The notes beneath the pieces are model-generated. The model saw only the letters and a list, made by a program, of their open reading frames with translations, made no database searches and had not been told where the DNA came from. Shown here in pieces: positions 25,037-33,859 of a stretch of 64,000 bases of DNA; positions within the stretch are counted from its first letter, which is position 1; every line of letters starts with the position of its first letter. A program made the translations under genes and the position numbers. The DNA lies in assembly GCA_963736505.1 (NCBI GenBank), contig CAVTOZ010000008.1, positions 124,001 through 188,000 on the forward strand. Direction: 5' to 3'. The DNA comes from Solirubrobacter sp963736505. GTDB taxonomy: Bacteria; Actinomycetota; Thermoleophilia; Solirubrobacterales; Solirubrobacteraceae.

Positions 25037-26434
25037 CTAGCCCAGCGTGAACTTCACGAGATCGGCCATCGTGAACTCGCCCGCGGTCGCGGCCGGGAGC
25101 TCCGGCTTCCAGCCGGGACGCTGGCGGATGTAGGACAGCGGGTCGCCGTGCAACAACCCGACCAGCACCTCGGCGACGATCGTCGCGCCGACCGGGCCGA
25201 GCTGCTCGCCCCCGCCCGCCTCGGCCTCGCGCAGCAGGTAGAACCAGAGCGGCGTGGCGGCCTTGAGCTTCGCCTTGCCCGCCGCCGGGAGCCCGATCGC
25301 GTCGAGCCCGAGATCGGAGCCGGTCAGCGGCGCGATCCCCATCGCGCCCGCGACGTCCTGCCCTGAGGGCAGCCCGAGCGCGCGCCCGCGGCGCAGGTTC
25401 AGCTGCGCGAGCGCGTGCCGCCCCGCCTCCACGCCGATCGGCAGCTTGAACAGCGGCGCCGACAGGTGCGTGTCGATCCTGCGGCTCAGCTGCGGCTTGC
25501 GCGACGACGTCTTGAAGAAGAACGACCAGTCGACCGACCACAGCCCCGGCAGCCGGCGGAAGCCGCCGAGATGCTCGAGCGGCCCGGGCTTGTCGGCGTC
25601 GACGAACAGCGGGATGTCGACGATGCTTTCGTTCAGCGAGTAGTCCGGCCGGACCATGCTGTGGCCGAAGCGGTAGGCGGCGCCGGAGAACTCGACCGGC
25701 ATGTACGGCTCGCTCTGCCACGTGAAGAAGCGGCGCGCGGCGAACGCCGCCTCGCGCGCCGGCCTGCCCGCGATCCGGTCGAGGAAGTCGTGCGTGACGA
25801 TCCACTGGTAGTGCCAGCGCACGAGCCGCTGCGCCTCGGCGAACAGCTCGGCGCCCTCGAGCTTGGCGTCCTTGCGCACCTTGTCGACGACCTTCGCGTG
25901 GAAGCGCACGAACAGCAGCTGCAGCTGCGAGACGATCAGGTTCTCGTCGTTGCGCGGGTCGCCGATCAGCGCGCGCCCCTGCGCGTTGCGCTGGAGGTCG
26001 TCGCGCTCGAACCCGCCGTCGGTGTCGTTGTGGCCGACGAGCAGCTTCACGCCGCGGTTGGACGGGCTGTTGGACTCGTACAGGTACGGGGCGCCGGACG
26101 GTCCGCCGCCGTAGAGCGAGTCGAGGTCGAAGCGCGGCGTGCGGAAGTCGACCAGTGCGTCCGGGTCGTTGGATTTCGCCAGCACCGACAGCGGGTCGAA
26201 CGTGATGTCGTGATCGACGAACTGCCCGAAGTACGTGTAGCCGGCCGGGATCTTGGCGTTGTCGCCTGAGGCCGCCTGACCGGAGTCCTCCATCAGCTTC
26301 ACGAGGGCGGTGATCGCGTCCATGCCCGGGTCGAGCGCCGGCAGGTTGCGGAACATGCGCCCGAAGCGCCCTTCGAAGAGCGCCGACTGCGGCGCGCCGA
26401 GGCCGCGGACTTCGATCCCGCCGTGTCCAGTCAT
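25037..26434 (-). CDS. Animal-type heme peroxidase family protein
   Basis: A 465-residue bacterial member of the peroxidase-cyclooxygenase superfamily. The distal haem pocket GQFVDHDITFDP and the proximal-histidine region FSGAAYRFGHSMVRPDYSLN are both intact, as are the supporting NLIVSQLQLLFVRFHAKVVD and the ending PLSYIRQRPGW. These enzymes use hydrogen peroxide to oxidise halides or organics. There is no signal peptide. ATG 26434 is preferred over 26464 because GAGAGGG precedes it and 26464 would overlap the divergent regulator. It is 28 bases from the LuxR gene. Confidence 0.87.
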   Translation of the reverse strand: MTGHGGIEVRGLGAPQSALFEGRFGRMFRNLPALDPGMDAITALVKLMEDSGQAASGDNAKIPAGYTYFGQFVDHDITFDPLSVLAKSNDPDALVDFRTPRFDLDSLYGGGPSGAPYLYESNSPSNRGVKLLVGHNDTDGGFERDDLQRNAQGRALIGDPRNDENLIVSQLQLLFVRFHAKVVDKVRKDAKLEGAELFAEAQRLVRWHYQWIVTHDFLDRIAGRPAREAAFAARRFFTWQSEPYMPVEFSGAAYRFGHSMVRPDYSLNESIVDIPLFVDADKPGPLEHLGGFRRLPGLWSVDWSFFFKTSSRKPQLSRRIDTHLSAPLFKLPIGVEAGRHALAQLNLRRGRALGLPSGQDVAGAMGIAPLTGSDLGLDAIGLPAAGKAKLKAATPLWFYLLREAEAGGGEQLGPVGATIVAEVLVGLLHGDPLSYIRQRPGWKPELPAATAGEFTMADLVKFTLG

Positions 26435-26462
26435 CGGCGGACCCTCTCTTCTCGCTGCGCTC

Positions 26463-29111
26463 ATGTCAATGTACGACGATCCTCACGTGAGCGAGATCGT
26501 CGGCCGTGAACCGGAGCGGACGGCGCTCGCCGGATTCCTCGCGTCAGGCCCCGGACCGACCGCCCTGCTGCTGGAGGGCGAAGCGGGGATCGGCAAGACG
26601 ACGCTGCTGCGCGACGCGCTCGCGCAGGTCGCCGGCCGCCGCGTGCTCGCCTGCCGGCCGGCGCCGATCGAGACGCCGCTCTCGTTCGCCGCGGTCGCCG
26701 ACCTGCTCGAGGGCGTCGACCTGTCCGCGCTGCCCGCGCCGCAGCGCCACGCCCTGGAGGTCGCGCTGCTGCGCGTCGAGGGGACCGCCGATCCGCGCGC
26801 GATCGGCGTCGCGGTGCTCGCGGTCCTGCGCGACGCCGGCCCGCTGGTGCTGGCGATCGACGACGCGCAGTGGCTCGACGCCGCGTCGCGCGTCGTGCTC
26901 GCCTTCGCGCTGCGGCGCCTGGTCGACGAGCCGGTGCTGCTGCTGATCTCCAGCCGCGGAGGCGAGTGGCCGTTCGGGCCGCCGCCGGAGCCGCTCGAGC
27001 GCCTTGCCGTCGGCCCGCTCGGGCGCGCCGCGCTGCACCGGCTGCTGCTCGCGCGGCTCGGCGTCTCGTTCCCGCGGCCGCTCGTCCAGCGCATCCACGC
27101 GAGCTCCGGCGGGAATCCGTTCTACGCGCTCGAGCTGGCGCGGGCGGTGGAGCGCCACGGGCCGCGCTCGGACCAGCCGCTGCCCGTATCCGAGCCGCTG
27201 CAGCGGCTCGTGCAGGAGCGGCTCGCCGAGTCCCCCGAGCCGGTCCGCCGGCTGCTCGAGCTGGTCTCGGCGATGCTCGACGGCCGCGTCGCGACCGTGC
27301 GCGCCCTCGCCGAGCCGGGCGCACTCGACGCGGCGGTCGCGGCCGGCCTGCTCGAGCAGGCGGGCGACCGGATCGCCTTCACGCATCCGATCCTCGCCAC
27401 CGGCGTGTACGCCGACCTCGGCCCGGAGCGGCGGCGCGCGATCCACCGCCGGCTGCTGGACGCGACGGCCGGCGACGAGGAGCACGCCGTGCACCTCGCG
27501 CTCGGCAACGACGAGCCGGACGCCGCGATCGCCGCGCAGCTGGACGCCGCGTCCGCGCGCGCGTTCGCGCGCGGCGCGGCCGCCGCCGCGGGCCGGCTCG
27601 CCGAGTGCGCGGCGCGGCTCACGCCCGCCGACGATCCCGCCGCGATCGGGCGCCGCACGACCGCCGCCGGCGGGTACCTGACGGTCGCCGGGCACCCTGC
27701 GCGCGCCCGCGAGCTGCTGACCGCGCAGATCGCGCGCCTGCCGCGCGGGCCGGTGCGCGCGCAGGCGCTGTCGGAGCTCGCCTGGGCCGGCGTCGAGGAT
27801 CTGGCGCACGCCGCGGAGCTGCTGGAGCAGGCGCTGGACGAGGGCGGCGACGGGCGGGCGCACCTGCGGCTCTCGATCGTCCAGGGCATCCGCGGCCGGC
27901 TCGATGCCGCCGCGCGGCATGCGGAGGCGGCCGCCGAGGCGCCCGGGCTGCGCGCCGCCGGGCTCGCGCAGAGCGGGTACCTGGCGACGCTGCGCGGCGG
28001 CGGCGTCGTCGACGCGTCGCGGCGCGCGGTCGAGCTCGACCCCACGGACCTCATGTCCGCGGTCTCGCTCGGGCAGGTGCTCGTCTACACGGACGCGTTC
28101 GACGAGGCGCGCGAGGTGCTCAGCGGCGTGCTCGACCGCGCCGCGGGCAACGAGGAGGTGCGCGGGCAGTGCCTGTTCCACCTCGCCGACCTCGAGCGTC
28201 GCGCGGGCCGCTGGGAGCTCGCGCTCGAGTTGTCCGACCGCACCCGCGCGCACGTCGCGCAGTCCGGCAACGAGCAGGAGTACGCGTCGTGCCTCGTCGT
28301 CGGCGCGCTGCTCGACGCCGGCCTCGGGCGCGTCGAGGCCGCCCGACGGGTCGCGCTCGACGGCGTCGCCGCGGCGGAGCGGATGGGCGACGCGACGTTC
28401 ATGGTCCACCACCGCGGCGTCGCCGGGTTCGTCGAGCTGTCGCTCGGCAAGCCGGAGGCGGCCGCGCAGTGGCTCGCTCCCGCGACCGACGCGCTGCTCT
28501 CCCAGGGCGTCGGCGAGCTCTCGATCTACCCCGCCGTCCAGTTCGAGGTCGACGCGCTGGCCGAGCTCGTGCAGCGCGAGCGGCTCGCGCACCTGGCCGG
28601 CGAGCTCGATCGGCTGCCGCCGCGACCGTGGACGCGCGCGGTCGCCGCGCGCGGCCGCGCCCTGCTGCTGGCCGCCGGCGGCGATCTCGACGGCGCGCGC
28701 GAGCGGCTGCTGGAGGCGGCGCGCTACGACGCGCAGCCGTTCGAGCATGCCCGCACCCTGCTCGCGCTCGGGCGGCTCGAACGGCGCGCGAAGCGCAAGC
28801 GGGCGGCGCGCGACGCGCTCGAGCAGGCGGCGGCGATCTTCGCCGCGCTCCCGGCGCCGCTGTGGGAGGCGAAGGCGCACGGCGAGCTGGCCCGGCTCGG
28901 CATCCGCGGCGCCCCGGGCGGTCTGACCGAGACGGAGTCGCGCATCGCGACGCTGGCCGCCTCCGGGATGACGAACCCGGAGATCGCCGCCGCCGTGTTC
29001 GTGAGCCGCAAGACGGTCGAGGCGAACCTGTCGAAGGCCTACCGCAAGCTGGGCGTCCGCTCGCGCGTCGAGCTCGCCACGCGCCTGGCGCGTGGGGAGC
29101 TCCCCAATTGA
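26463..29111 (+). CDS. Large LuxR-family ATPase regulator (LAL)
   Basis: An 882-residue regulator. An N-terminal AAA/STAND ATPase has Walker A GEAGIGKTTLLRDAL near residue 40 and Walker B VLAIDDAQWLD. A long helical TPR-like middle follows. The C-terminal LuxR helix-turn-helix has LTETESRIATLAASGMTNPE and VFVSRKTVEANLSKAYRKLG. LALs sense inducers and activate transcription. The start lies 28 bases from the divergent heme peroxidase, the most obvious target. ATG 26469 is an alternative start. Confidence 0.92.
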   Translation: MSMYDDPHVSEIVGREPERTALAGFLASGPGPTALLLEGEAGIGKTTLLRDALAQVAGRRVLACRPAPIETPLSFAAVADLLEGVDLSALPAPQRHALEVALLRVEGTADPRAIGVAVLAVLRDAGPLVLAIDDAQWLDAASRVVLAFALRRLVDEPVLLLISSRGGEWPFGPPPEPLERLAVGPLGRAALHRLLLARLGVSFPRPLVQRIHASSGGNPFYALELARAVERHGPRSDQPLPVSEPLQRLVQERLAESPEPVRRLLELVSAMLDGRVATVRALAEPGALDAAVAAGLLEQAGDRIAFTHPILATGVYADLGPERRRAIHRRLLDATAGDEEHAVHLALGNDEPDAAIAAQLDAASARAFARGAAAAAGRLAECAARLTPADDPAAIGRRTTAAGGYLTVAGHPARARELLTAQIARLPRGPVRAQALSELAWAGVEDLAHAAELLEQALDEGGDGRAHLRLSIVQGIRGRLDAAARHAEAAAEAPGLRAAGLAQSGYLATLRGGGVVDASRRAVELDPTDLMSAVSLGQVLVYTDAFDEAREVLSGVLDRAAGNEEVRGQCLFHLADLERRAGRWELALELSDRTRAHVAQSGNEQEYASCLVVGALLDAGLGRVEAARRVALDGVAAAERMGDATFMVHHRGVAGFVELSLGKPEAAAQWLAPATDALLSQGVGELSIYPAVQFEVDALAELVQRERLAHLAGELDRLPPRPWTRAVAARGRALLLAAGGDLDGARERLLEAARYDAQPFEHARTLLALGRLERRAKRKRAARDALEQAAAIFAALPAPLWEAKAHGELARLGIRGAPGGLTETESRIATLAASGMTNPEIAAAVFVSRKTVEANLSKAYRKLGVRSRVELATRLARGELPN

Positions 29112-29171
29112 CCCGCCGCACGCGCTGACGCAGACTCGCGTCCTCCTCCCCAGGACAAAGGACGTCTCCCC

Positions 29172-29960
29172 ATGCCGCTCCCCCTCGCCGCGCACACGCG
29201 CGGCCATAACGGCACGCCCGCGCGGCCGTTCGTGTTCATCCACGGCCTGACCTTCGACCACCGCATGTGGGACCCGGTCCTGGATGCGCTGCCGCCGTGG
29301 CGGCGCGCGCTGGCGGTCGACCTGCCCGGCCACGGCGCGTCGCCGGCGCTCGACGACCACCGCCCCGAGGCGGTCGCCGCGGCGGTGCACGAGACCGTGC
29401 TCGCCGCCGGGATCGAGAACCCGGTGCTGATCGGCCATTCGATGGGCGCGCTGCTCGCGACCGTCTATGCCGCCGAGTACGGCGCGGCAGCGCTCGTCAA
29501 CGTCGACATGGCCGCGCGGCCCGAGCCGTTCACGCGGCTCGTGCACGCGCTCGGCCCGCAGTTGCGCGGCGACGGGTTCCCGCGCGTGTGGGAGGCGTTC
29601 CGCGCGAGCATGCACGCCGAGCGGCTGCCGGCCGAGGCGCGCGCGCTGCTGCGCGCGGGCGACGTCGTGCCGCAGGAGCGCGTGGTGAGCTACTGGGCGA
29701 CGCTGCTCGACACGGCGCCGGGCGACGTGCTGATGTGGATCGACGGCCTGGTCGACTGCGTCCGCGACATCCCGTACCTCGCGCTGTTCGGCACCGAGCC
29801 GGAGGCCGAGGAGCGGGCGTGGCTCGCCACGCGCGTGCCGGCGGCCGAGATCGCCGTCTGGGACGTCGGCCACCACTTCCCGCACCTCGCCGACCCGGAC
29901 CGCTTCGCCGCCGTGCTGACCGGCTTCTCGTCCCGGCTCGCCGAGCCCGCCGCCCGATGA
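29172..29960 (+). CDS. Alpha/beta hydrolase
   Basis: A 262-residue hydrolase. It has the oxyanion strand FVFIHGLTFDHRMW, VDLPGHGASPALDD, the nucleophile elbow LIGHSMGALLAT (Ser) and the C-terminal catalytic His in VGHHFPHLADPD. It is a carboxylic-ester or epoxide-type hydrolase with unknown substrate. It follows the LuxR gene by 60 bases and overlaps the small lipoprotein gene by four bases, starting a run of coupled genes to 30852. Confidence 0.87.
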   Translation: MPLPLAAHTRGHNGTPARPFVFIHGLTFDHRMWDPVLDALPPWRRALAVDLPGHGASPALDDHRPEAVAAAVHETVLAAGIENPVLIGHSMGALLATVYAAEYGAAALVNVDMAARPEPFTRLVHALGPQLRGDGFPRVWEAFRASMHAERLPAEARALLRAGDVVPQERVVSYWATLLDTAPGDVLMWIDGLVDCVRDIPYLALFGTEPEAEERAWLATRVPAAEIAVWDVGHHFPHLADPDRFAAVLTGFSSRLAEPAAR

Positions 29961-30211
29961 GGCGCGCGCTGATCGCCGCGGCCTGTCTGTGCGCGGCGGC
30001 CTGCGGCGGGGGCACGCAGGCCGCATCGTCGCACGCGAGCGTCGCGGACCGCTGCGCCGCCGAGGCCGGCAAGGACCCGGCCAAGATGAGCCTCTGCCTG
30101 GCGTCGCATCACGCCGTGCTCTCCTCCACCGACGCGCGCCTGCGCCACTGCCTCGACGGCGCGCGCGACGACGCCACGGTGGTCGGCTGCATGCAGGCGG
30201 CGGCGCGTTGA
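29957..30211 (+). CDS. Small predicted lipoprotein, cysteine-rich
   Basis: An 84-residue protein with a lipoprotein signal (MRRALIAAACLCAAACGGG; the likely lipidated cysteine precedes GGG). The mature part has four further cysteines (DRCAAEAG, SLCLASHH, RHCLDGAR, VGCMQAAAR), suggesting two disulphides. No known family is recognised. It overlaps the hydrolase upstream (ATGA) and the next secreted protein (TTGA), so the three genes are translationally linked. Confidence 0.65.
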   Translation: MRRALIAAACLCAAACGGGTQAASSHASVADRCAAEAGKDPAKMSLCLASHHAVLSSTDARLRHCLDGARDDATVVGCMQAAAR

Positions 30212-30852
30212 GGCTCGCGCTGGCCCTTGCCGCCGCGCTCGCCGCGGCCGCCCCCGCCCACGCGGAGACGTCCGCGCGCTACGGGCACGCCGTGCTGCGG
30301 CTTCAGCACGGCGAGCTCGCGTTCGCGCGCTCCGGCGCCCCGCGCCCGCTCCGCGTCCGCGTTCCCGCCCATGCGGCCGGCGTCGCGCTCGGCCTGGACG
30401 CCCGCGGCCGGCTCGTCGGACCCGTCGACGGGCGCGGCGGCATCCACCGGGTGCCGCTGAGCGGCGCCGGAGCACTGCGCCGCGTGCCCGCCACGCGTGA
30501 CGGCGACGACCACCCGAGCGTGTTCCGCGGCCGGCTCGCGTTCGATCGCGGGACCGGCGTCTTCGCCGGCTCGCTCGACGGCGCCGCGCGCCTGGTCTGG
30601 CGCGGCGGCGAGTGGGCGCCCGCCGACACCGCGATCGGCGCCGGCGGCGCGGTCGCGTTCGTCGCGCGGCGCGACGGGTCCGGCAACGGGGCGTGGGAGC
30701 TTGCCACGCCCTCGAAGCGGCTCCTCAGCCTCCCGCTCGGCGACATCCACACGGGCTCGCTCGCGATCGACGGCGTCGACGCGAGCGGCCGGCGCGTGAC
30801 CGTCACGCGCCGGTTCGACGACGACCTCTCCCACGTCAGCTTCTCGCTCTGA
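30208..30852 (+). CDS. Secreted protein of unknown function
   Basis: A 214-residue exported protein with a clear Sec signal (LRLALALAAALAAAAPAHAE). The mature chain is all-beta in character, with repeated strands and turns such as HAVLRLQHGELAFARSG, GVALGLDARGRLVGPVDG and SVFRGRLAFDRGTGVFAG, resembling blades of a small propeller; no catalytic signature is seen. The start is a TTG that overlaps the stop of the lipoprotein gene (TTGA). The family is not recognised. Confidence 0.65.
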   Translation: MRLALALAAALAAAAPAHAETSARYGHAVLRLQHGELAFARSGAPRPLRVRVPAHAAGVALGLDARGRLVGPVDGRGGIHRVPLSGAGALRRVPATRDGDDHPSVFRGRLAFDRGTGVFAGSLDGAARLVWRGGEWAPADTAIGAGGAVAFVARRDGSGNGAWELATPSKRLLSLPLGDIHTGSLAIDGVDASGRRVTVTRRFDDDLSHVSFSL

Positions 30853-30862
30853 AAGGACTCGA

Positions 30863-31901
30863 ATGACACGCATCCCCCTCACCGCAGCCGGGCTCGCGCT
30901 GGCGGCGCTGCTCGCCGCCGCGCCCGGCGCCCACGCCGCGAACCGCTTCACGCTCGACCCGAACCCGGTCCGACCGGGCCGCGTCCTGCTCAACCCGCCC
31001 GGAACGGCGCCCGGCAGCGCGCTCGTCGCCTGGACGAGCGCGGGCGCGATCCCGATGGTCTGCGTGATCCCGCCGGGCGGCGGGTGCCCGGCGCCGCAGA
31101 CGCTCGCGCAGCCCGCGGGCGGCGACGAGATCGACGGCCTGTTCCCGGTCGTGTCGGGCAGCACGGTGACCCTGATCGGCCCACGCGACGCGAGTGGCGA
31201 CGCCGTCGAGTGGATGTCGACCGGCGGCGCGCCGTTCGGCGATCCCACGGTCGTCGGCAAGGCCTACCTCAACCTGACCAACCCGCAGGACGTCGTCTCG
31301 TCCGGCGCGACCGCGCTGATCGGCGCCGACAACCCGGGGCTGGGGATCGGCGGCCTCGGCGCCCAGACCGGGAGCCTGCGGTTCTCCGATCCCGGCAGCG
31401 ACATCGCCACGCTCGGGGACGGCTACGGCCCGCAGCGCAACGCGATGGCGGCGGTCGGAGACGACGGGCAGGGCATCGTGAGCTACATCGACGGCGACGG
31501 CCTGGAGATCGCCGACTTCGCGCCGCTGACGCCCGTCGCCTCTCCGCCGCCCGTGGGCGGGCCGGTCGCGGGCGCCGCACCACGGCCCGGTCTTCGATCC
31601 CGCCCGCGGCCCGTTCAGGACCGTCTCCAGGAGCGTCGGCCACGGCGTCTTGAGGCTGCGCACGCCGACCGGCTGCGTGCAGTCGGGCGTCGTCGTGGCG
31701 AAGCTGTCCGCTCGCGGCCTCGACGTCCGCAAGGTCCGGTTCCGCTATGACGGCCGGCGGGTGCGTTCGCGCACGCGGTTCAGCCTGCGCCTGCGCGTCA
31801 CCGTCGCCCCCGGCAGCCGCCACACGCTCAGCGCACTCGTGTTCGTCAAGACGCGCGGCGAGGTGGTGACGAAGCGGCTCAGCAACCGGTTCTTCGGCTG
31901 C
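30863..31901 (+). pseudogene. Secreted protein with a single-base frameshift and no stop
   Basis: AAAGGA lies before ATG 30863, and a Sec signal (TRIPLTAAGLALAALLAAAP, cut after HA-A) starts a secreted protein of unrecognised family, perhaps a bacterial Ig-like or propeller protein. The frame is good to about 31575, then the sense switches to the next frame: HHGPVFDPARGPFRTVSRSV, then RTPTGCVQSGVVVAKLSARG and VTKRLSNRFFGC. One extra C near 31575 explains the switch. No stop follows FFGC at 31901, and the frame runs on into the antisense of the MFS gene. Confidence 0.7.
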
Positions 31902-31910
31902 CGAGCGCGC

Positions 31911-33053
31911 TCACGGGGGCGCCGCCCGCGTGAGCGGGAGCACGAGCAGCCCCGCGGCCGCCATCACCGCGAACCCGGCGGCGGGCGTGTCGACGGCGGC
32001 CTGAACCGCCAGCGCGACGACGATCCCGCCCGCGTTGCCCGCCATCCATACGAGCGCCGTCGCGCTGCCTCCGGCGGCGCCGGCGCGGCGCTCGGTCAGC
32101 TCGAGGATCACGGGCAGGCTGGCGAGCAGCACGACGCCCATCGGCACGATCGCCAGCCACGCGGCGCCGGGCGCCACCGCCATCAGCCCGCAGCCGGCGG
32201 CCGCCACCACGGCCGCCAGCCGCAGGAACCGCAGCTCCAGCCCGCGCCGCGCCACGCCGGGCGGGAGCAGCGCGGATCCCGCCACGCCGCAGAGCACCAT
32301 CGTGGCGAGCAGCCAGCCGGCCTCGGCGTCGGACACGCCCGCAGGCTCCAGCAGCGCCTGCAGCCAGGTCGTGAGCGCGACGAAGATGCCGAAGCCGAGG
32401 AACGCGACGCCGGTGATGCGGCGCACGAGCCGGTCGCTCCAGATCGCGCGCAGCTCCCGCCGCACGACGGCGACCGCCGTCGCGGGAGCGCGCGCGGTCC
32501 CGCGCAGCGCGACCGTCAGGAAGAGCGCGGCGGCGACCGCGACGGCGAGGTCGGCGATCAGCAGCGGCGTGAAGTCCCCGGCGCTCGCCAGCGCCGGGCC
32601 GAGCGGCAGCGCGAGGGCCGTGCCGGCGAAGATGCCCGCCGACGCGAGCGAGATGCCGAGCGGCCGCGACTCGGGAGGCAGGGCCGCCGCGACGAGCTTC
32701 GTGATCGCGTTGAGCACGAGCGGCTGCGCGATCGCGACGAGCACCTGCCCGGCGAGCGCGACCGCGAACGTGTCCGCGCCGAGCCGCACCGCGCCGCCGA
32801 GCACGGTCAGCCACGCGCCGGCCAGCAGTGAAGGCCGGAACCACCGGTCCAGCGCGACGCCGGCCGGGATGGCGAGCACGACGTAGAGGAGCGGGAAGAC
32901 CTGCGAGAGCCAGCCGACGGTCGCCTCCGAGACGCCGAAATGGCGCGCGGCGTCGGTCGTCACCGGCGCGTAGGTGAGCCACAGCAGCTGATTGGCCGCG
33001 GCGACGGACCCGTATGCGGCGACCGCATCCCAGCGCGCGACCCTCGTCTGCAC
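31911..33053 (-). CDS. MFS transporter (cyanate/nitrate-permease-like)
   Basis: A 380-residue 12-TM major facilitator. It has LLYVVLAIPAGVALDRWFRP (motif A-like), FAVALAGQVLVAIAQPLVLN, then LFLTVALRGTARAPATAVAV as a cytoplasmic loop and a matching second half. The N-terminus (VARWDAVAAYGSVAAANQLL) starts at GTG 33053. Related carriers move cyanate, nitrate or small organics; the substrate is unknown. It converges on the broken secreted-protein gene at 31901. The hairpin at 33068-33092 lies just upstream of its start. Confidence 0.87.
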   Translation of the reverse strand: MQTRVARWDAVAAYGSVAAANQLLWLTYAPVTTDAARHFGVSEATVGWLSQVFPLLYVVLAIPAGVALDRWFRPSLLAGAWLTVLGGAVRLGADTFAVALAGQVLVAIAQPLVLNAITKLVAAALPPESRPLGISLASAGIFAGTALALPLGPALASAGDFTPLLIADLAVAVAAALFLTVALRGTARAPATAVAVVRRELRAIWSDRLVRRITGVAFLGFGIFVALTTWLQALLEPAGVSDAEAGWLLATMVLCGVAGSALLPPGVARRGLELRFLRLAAVVAAAGCGLMAVAPGAAWLAIVPMGVVLLASLPVILELTERRAGAAGGSATALVWMAGNAGGIVVALAVQAAVDTPAAGFAVMAAAGLLVLPLTRAAPP

Positions 33054-33067
33054 GCCGAGATTGTGAC

Positions 33068-33092
33068 GTCCCGGGCGGAAGCCGCCCGGGAC
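33068..33092. terminator. GC-rich hairpin between two minus-strand genes
   Basis: GTCCCGGGCGG at 33068-33078 pairs perfectly with CCGCCCGGGAC at 33082-33092 around a three-base loop. It lies between the secreted-protein stop (33111) and the MFS start (33053), both on the minus strand. There is no T-run, so it may be a factor-dependent terminator or a transcript stabiliser. Confidence 0.6.
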
Positions 33093-33110
33093 GCACGCTC
33101 TAGCCGCGGC

Positions 33111-33698
33111 TCAGCCGCGCGCCATCGGGTCGACGTAGACGTCGTCGAGCTCCAAGCTCGAGTTCGACTGCGCCGTGAAGCGGAACGCGACGCGGACGGT
33201 GGAGCCCGCATGGTCGAAGTCGACCGGGATGCCGATCTGGTCGCTCGGCGTCCACCCGTCGCCGGTCGTGGCGTAGCCGTCGGTGTTCTCCGACCGCGCC
33301 TTGCCCTTCAGATCCGTGTACAGGATCTCGATCTTCAGCTTGCTCTTGCCGCCCGCGGTGTTGCGGGCGAAGAAGCGGAACCACGGGTAGCTGTCGTCGA
33401 TGCAGATCGGCGCGGTCGTGACCGAGTCGCCGGCGGCGAGCGCCACCGAGTGCCCGCCGGCCAGGAACGGGTCGTTGCCCTCGACCACGTCCGCGGAGCC
33501 CGTCAGCGTCCACGCGCTCATGGCGCCCTCGAAGTCGCCGCCGCCGACGAGCGTGTAGATCCCGCCGTCGCCCCACTGGGCGAACGGGTGATCCGATGCG
33601 GGCTGCGGCGTGCAGCCGGCCGCCTGGGCGGCGGGCACCGCCGCGAGCAGCGCCAGTCCCGCGAGCGCGGCGGCTACGCCACCGCGGCGCAAGTTCAT
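33111..33698 (-). CDS. Secreted protein, carbohydrate-binding-like
   Basis: A 195-residue exported protein with Sec signal MNLRRGGVAAALAGLALLAA and a cut near AQA-AGC. The mature part looks like a beta-sandwich (VGGGDFEGAMSAWTLTG, VDFDHAGSTVRVAFRFTAQS, LELDDVYVDPMARG), the pattern of carbohydrate-binding or choice-of-anchor domains. ATG 33698 has GGAGGT upstream; ATG 33719 is possible but adds residues before the signal. It is divergent from the GGDEF-EAL gene. Confidence 0.72.
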   Translation of the reverse strand: MNLRRGGVAAALAGLALLAAVPAAQAAGCTPQPASDHPFAQWGDGGIYTLVGGGDFEGAMSAWTLTGSADVVEGNDPFLAGGHSVALAAGDSVTTAPICIDDSYPWFRFFARNTAGGKSKLKIEILYTDLKGKARSENTDGYATTGDGWTPSDQIGIPVDFDHAGSTVRVAFRFTAQSNSSLELDDVYVDPMARG

Positions 33699-33732
33699 AG
33701 ACACGTGTGTGACCTCCATGATCGATCCCCGA

Positions 33733-33751
33733 CCCGCACTCCCTGTGCGGG
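33733..33751. other. Hairpin in the 33.7 kb divergent leader
   Basis: CCCGCAC (33733-33739) pairs with GTGCGGG (33745-33751). It lies in the 161-base gap between the secreted-protein gene (minus) and the GGDEF-EAL gene (plus), in the likely leader of the former. I looked for a cyclic-di-GMP riboswitch here because of the adjacent signalling gene but could not find its conserved core. Confidence 0.35.
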
Positions 33752-33859
33752 GCTTTCGCATGGACTTGATCGGCGCGGCGCCAAGCTCGCCCCACGCAGG
33801 TGGACGGATAGCCGACGGCAGCTCAAGACCACGGGCGGGCACCCGAACAACCGGGTTGT

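Noticed and set aside
31650..32831. A 393-residue plus-strand protein opposite the MFS gene
   Set aside because: Only its first 85 or so residues look like protein, matching the frameshifted secreted gene; the rest is an antisense shadow of the intact MFS transporter.
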